A stretch of 64,000 nucleotides of DNA, taken from positions 1 to 64,000 of the forward strand of contig NZ_JAAUVN010000006.1 in NCBI RefSeq assembly GCF_012030425.1. The letters run 5' to 3'. The stretch is from Sphingobacterium sp. B16(2022) (GTDB taxonomy: Bacteria; Bacteroidota; Bacteroidia; Sphingobacteriales; Sphingobacteriaceae). This document shows, piece after piece, positions 62,532-64,000 of this stretch (position 1 is the first letter of the stretch; each line of letters opens with the position of its first letter). Both the position numbers and the translations under genes were made by a program. A model generated the notes under the pieces. That model searched no databases, was not told the DNA's origin, and saw only the letters and a list, made by a program, of their open reading frames with translations.

Positions 62532-64000
62532 ATGTTGGTAAATAACCTTAAAATTGCCCTGCGCAATATTTCAAAGAATAAGTTTTATTCCAGTATTAAA
62601 ATTGGCGGATTTGCTTTTAGTATTGCAATTTGTGTACTGATCGTTCTCTACATCAAACATGAAATAAGTTACAACAAGTCTTATCCGTCAATGGATCGTG
62701 TTTATCGTCTCATTGTCCAAGCTCCAGAGGGAAATAAAATCAATCGCTGGGTATCGCTTTCTGCTCCAGGAGCTAAAACATTAAAAGAAGAAATTCCTGC
62801 CATAGAGACCTCCGGGAGAATACTCCCAAATCCGCAATTAGGTGCAGGTAGTAATCAGCTATCGATTAATAATTTGCCCGATAGTCATTATGATGATGGA
62901 TTTGTTTATATCGACCAATCCATATTGGATATGTTTCCATCCTCGATGCAATATGGTCAGTTACAGCATGCTCTAGATAAACCGAATACCATAGTGCTGA
63001 CCAAAAGTAAAGCGCTTAAATACTTTAAGGGTAATCCTATTGGTCAACAGATCTATCTCAATAACAATAAGTCAAAGGCTTTTACCATTACAGGGGTCAT
63101 CGATGATATTCCCAATAATTCGACCTTATCTGGATATAGTTTCTTTATGTCCTTGGCCGGAGAACCATTTCATCCCGGTGAACAGAACAAATGGACAAGC
63201 AATAATTACACGATTTATATCAAACTGACTCCACAGGCAAATATAGATCTTGTTGAAAAAGAGATTAATAAAATTTACATCACTGGCCATTACATTCCGG
63301 AACTGATAAAAGCGGGAAGAAAAATAGGACCTATTGTCCATCAAATTAAGATCAGTCTTCAAAATGCTTTGGACATTCATTTACATTCATCTGATATCGA
63401 AGATGATCAAGTATCGACACTAAATCGCGGTGATATTCGCATGGTGTGGACTTTTGCATCGGTGGCTCTGTTTATCCTAATGATAGCTTGCATCAATTTT
63501 GTAAACTTATCGACTGCCAATGCCACGACTAGAGCAAAGGAAATCGGTATCCGAAAAACAATTGGATCTAACCGAAAAAGTCTAATCAGTCAGTTTATGA
63601 CGGAGGCATTAAGCTATAGCTTTATTTCTCTATTTTTAGCGATACTCATTGCCCACCTATTACTGCCTGTCTTTAATAATATCGCTCATAAATCAATTGA
63701 AATTCCGTGGTTCACGTGGTATTTTATACCCTGTTTATTCATGTCGGCTATTCTGATCGGGAGCATCGCAGGGACGTATCCGGCACTTTATCTTTCTGGT
63801 TTTAGACCTATCACGGCATTAAAAAATAAACTGGTTAACAATGCAAACCCTTCGTTGCTACGAAATGGTTTAGTCATTTTTCAATTTTCAACATCGATTA
63901 TTTTAATCGTTGGGGCATTGATCAGTCATCAGCAAATTCAATACATGCTGCAAAAAGATCTAGGATTTAACAAGGATCAGGTTATTGTACTGCGAGGCCT
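62532..64000 (+). CDS. MacB/FtsX-type permease, number 16, cut by the window edge
   Basis: An open frame of 489 codons without a stop runs from the ATG at 62532 (MLVNNLKIALRNISKNKFYS) to the right edge. It covers helix 1, the first periplasmic domain with the same Gly-rich insert as permease 15 (LGAGSNQLS), the first FtsX domain with KEIGIRKTIGSNRKS, and helix 5. By eye about two thirds of the residues match permease 15, far more than between other pairs. Its upstream region (activator site, promoter, leader GATAGGA) is also a copy. The array therefore continues, and grows, beyond the window. Confidence 0.9.
   Translation, partial: MLVNNLKIALRNISKNKFYSSIKIGGFAFSIAICVLIVLYIKHEISYNKSYPSMDRVYRLIVQAPEGNKINRWVSLSAPGAKTLKEEIPAIETSGRILPNPQLGAGSNQLSINNLPDSHYDDGFVYIDQSILDMFPSSMQYGQLQHALDKPNTIVLTKSKALKYFKGNPIGQQIYLNNNKSKAFTITGVIDDIPNNSTLSGYSFFMSLAGEPFHPGEQNKWTSNNYTIYIKLTPQANIDLVEKEINKIYITGHYIPELIKAGRKIGPIVHQIKISLQNALDIHLHSSDIEDDQVSTLNRGDIRMVWTFASVALFILMIACINFVNLSTANATTRAKEIGIRKTIGSNRKSLISQFMTEALSYSFISLFLAILIAHLLLPVFNNIAHKSIEIPWFTWYFIPCLFMSAILIGSIAGTYPALYLSGFRPITALKNKLVNNANPSLLRNGLVIFQFSTSIILIVGALISHQQIQYMLQKDLGFNKDQVIVLRG

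Noticed and set aside
22735..64000. Permease array considered as a mobile island
   Set aside because: No transposase, integrase, direct terminal repeat or tRNA-associated attachment site is visible, and base composition looks like that of the neighbouring genes by eye. Local duplication explains the array.

Overview
The window comes from a low-GC Bacteroidota chromosome, most likely Sphingobacteriaceae (Sphingobacterium/Pedobacter type). The evidence is the tRNA-tuf-tRNA-Trp-secE-nusG-rplKAJL-rpoBC order, start codons without Shine-Dalgarno sequences, house-keeping promoters of the TTG-N19/20-TAnnTTTG type, and protein sequences typical of that phylum.

Region 1 (1-14,600) is the conserved information-processing block, read leftwards: tRNA-Thr(TGT), tRNA-Tyr, tRNA-Gly, tRNA-Thr(GGT), tuf, then tRNA-Trp, secE, nusG, then rplK, rplA, rplJ, rplL, rpoB, rpoC. 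Strong hairpin terminators follow tuf, nusG and rpoC, so this is at least three transcription units. Left of rpoC lies about 1 kb without a recognisable gene, ending in leftward promoters that serve something outside the window.

Region 2 (14,600-16,960) holds an Omp85-type outer-membrane barrel protein and a small, degenerate methyltransferase-like protein.

Region 3 (16,960-64,000, continuing past the edge) is one large regulon. Leftwards run a TolC-type outer-membrane channel, an NtrC-family sigma-54 response regulator and a histidine kinase with almost no periplasmic domain. Rightwards run a HlyD-type adaptor, a first permease, a LolD/MacB-type ATPase, and then permease after permease: sixteen large MacB/FtsX-type permeases in all (fifteen complete, the last cut by the window edge) for one ATPase. 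Each permease is a fused double unit (two FtsX domains, two periplasmic domains, about 8 membrane segments, about 790-810 residues).

Six palindromic sites with the plan GTAC-N6-GAAC-N7-GTTC-N6-GTAC (variants in the divergent region) each lie about 72-74 bp upstream of a sigma-54-type -24/-12 element. They precede the tolC unit, the HlyD unit, and permeases 7, 10, 15 and 16. The simplest reading is that the local response regulator activates its own operon and at least five permease units. Permeases 15 and 16 are a recent tandem duplication, with small helix-turn-helix genes and a second repeated operator-like element (CTATACAA-N32-TTGTATAG/T) inserted before them. What the permeases move or sense cannot be read from the sequence.
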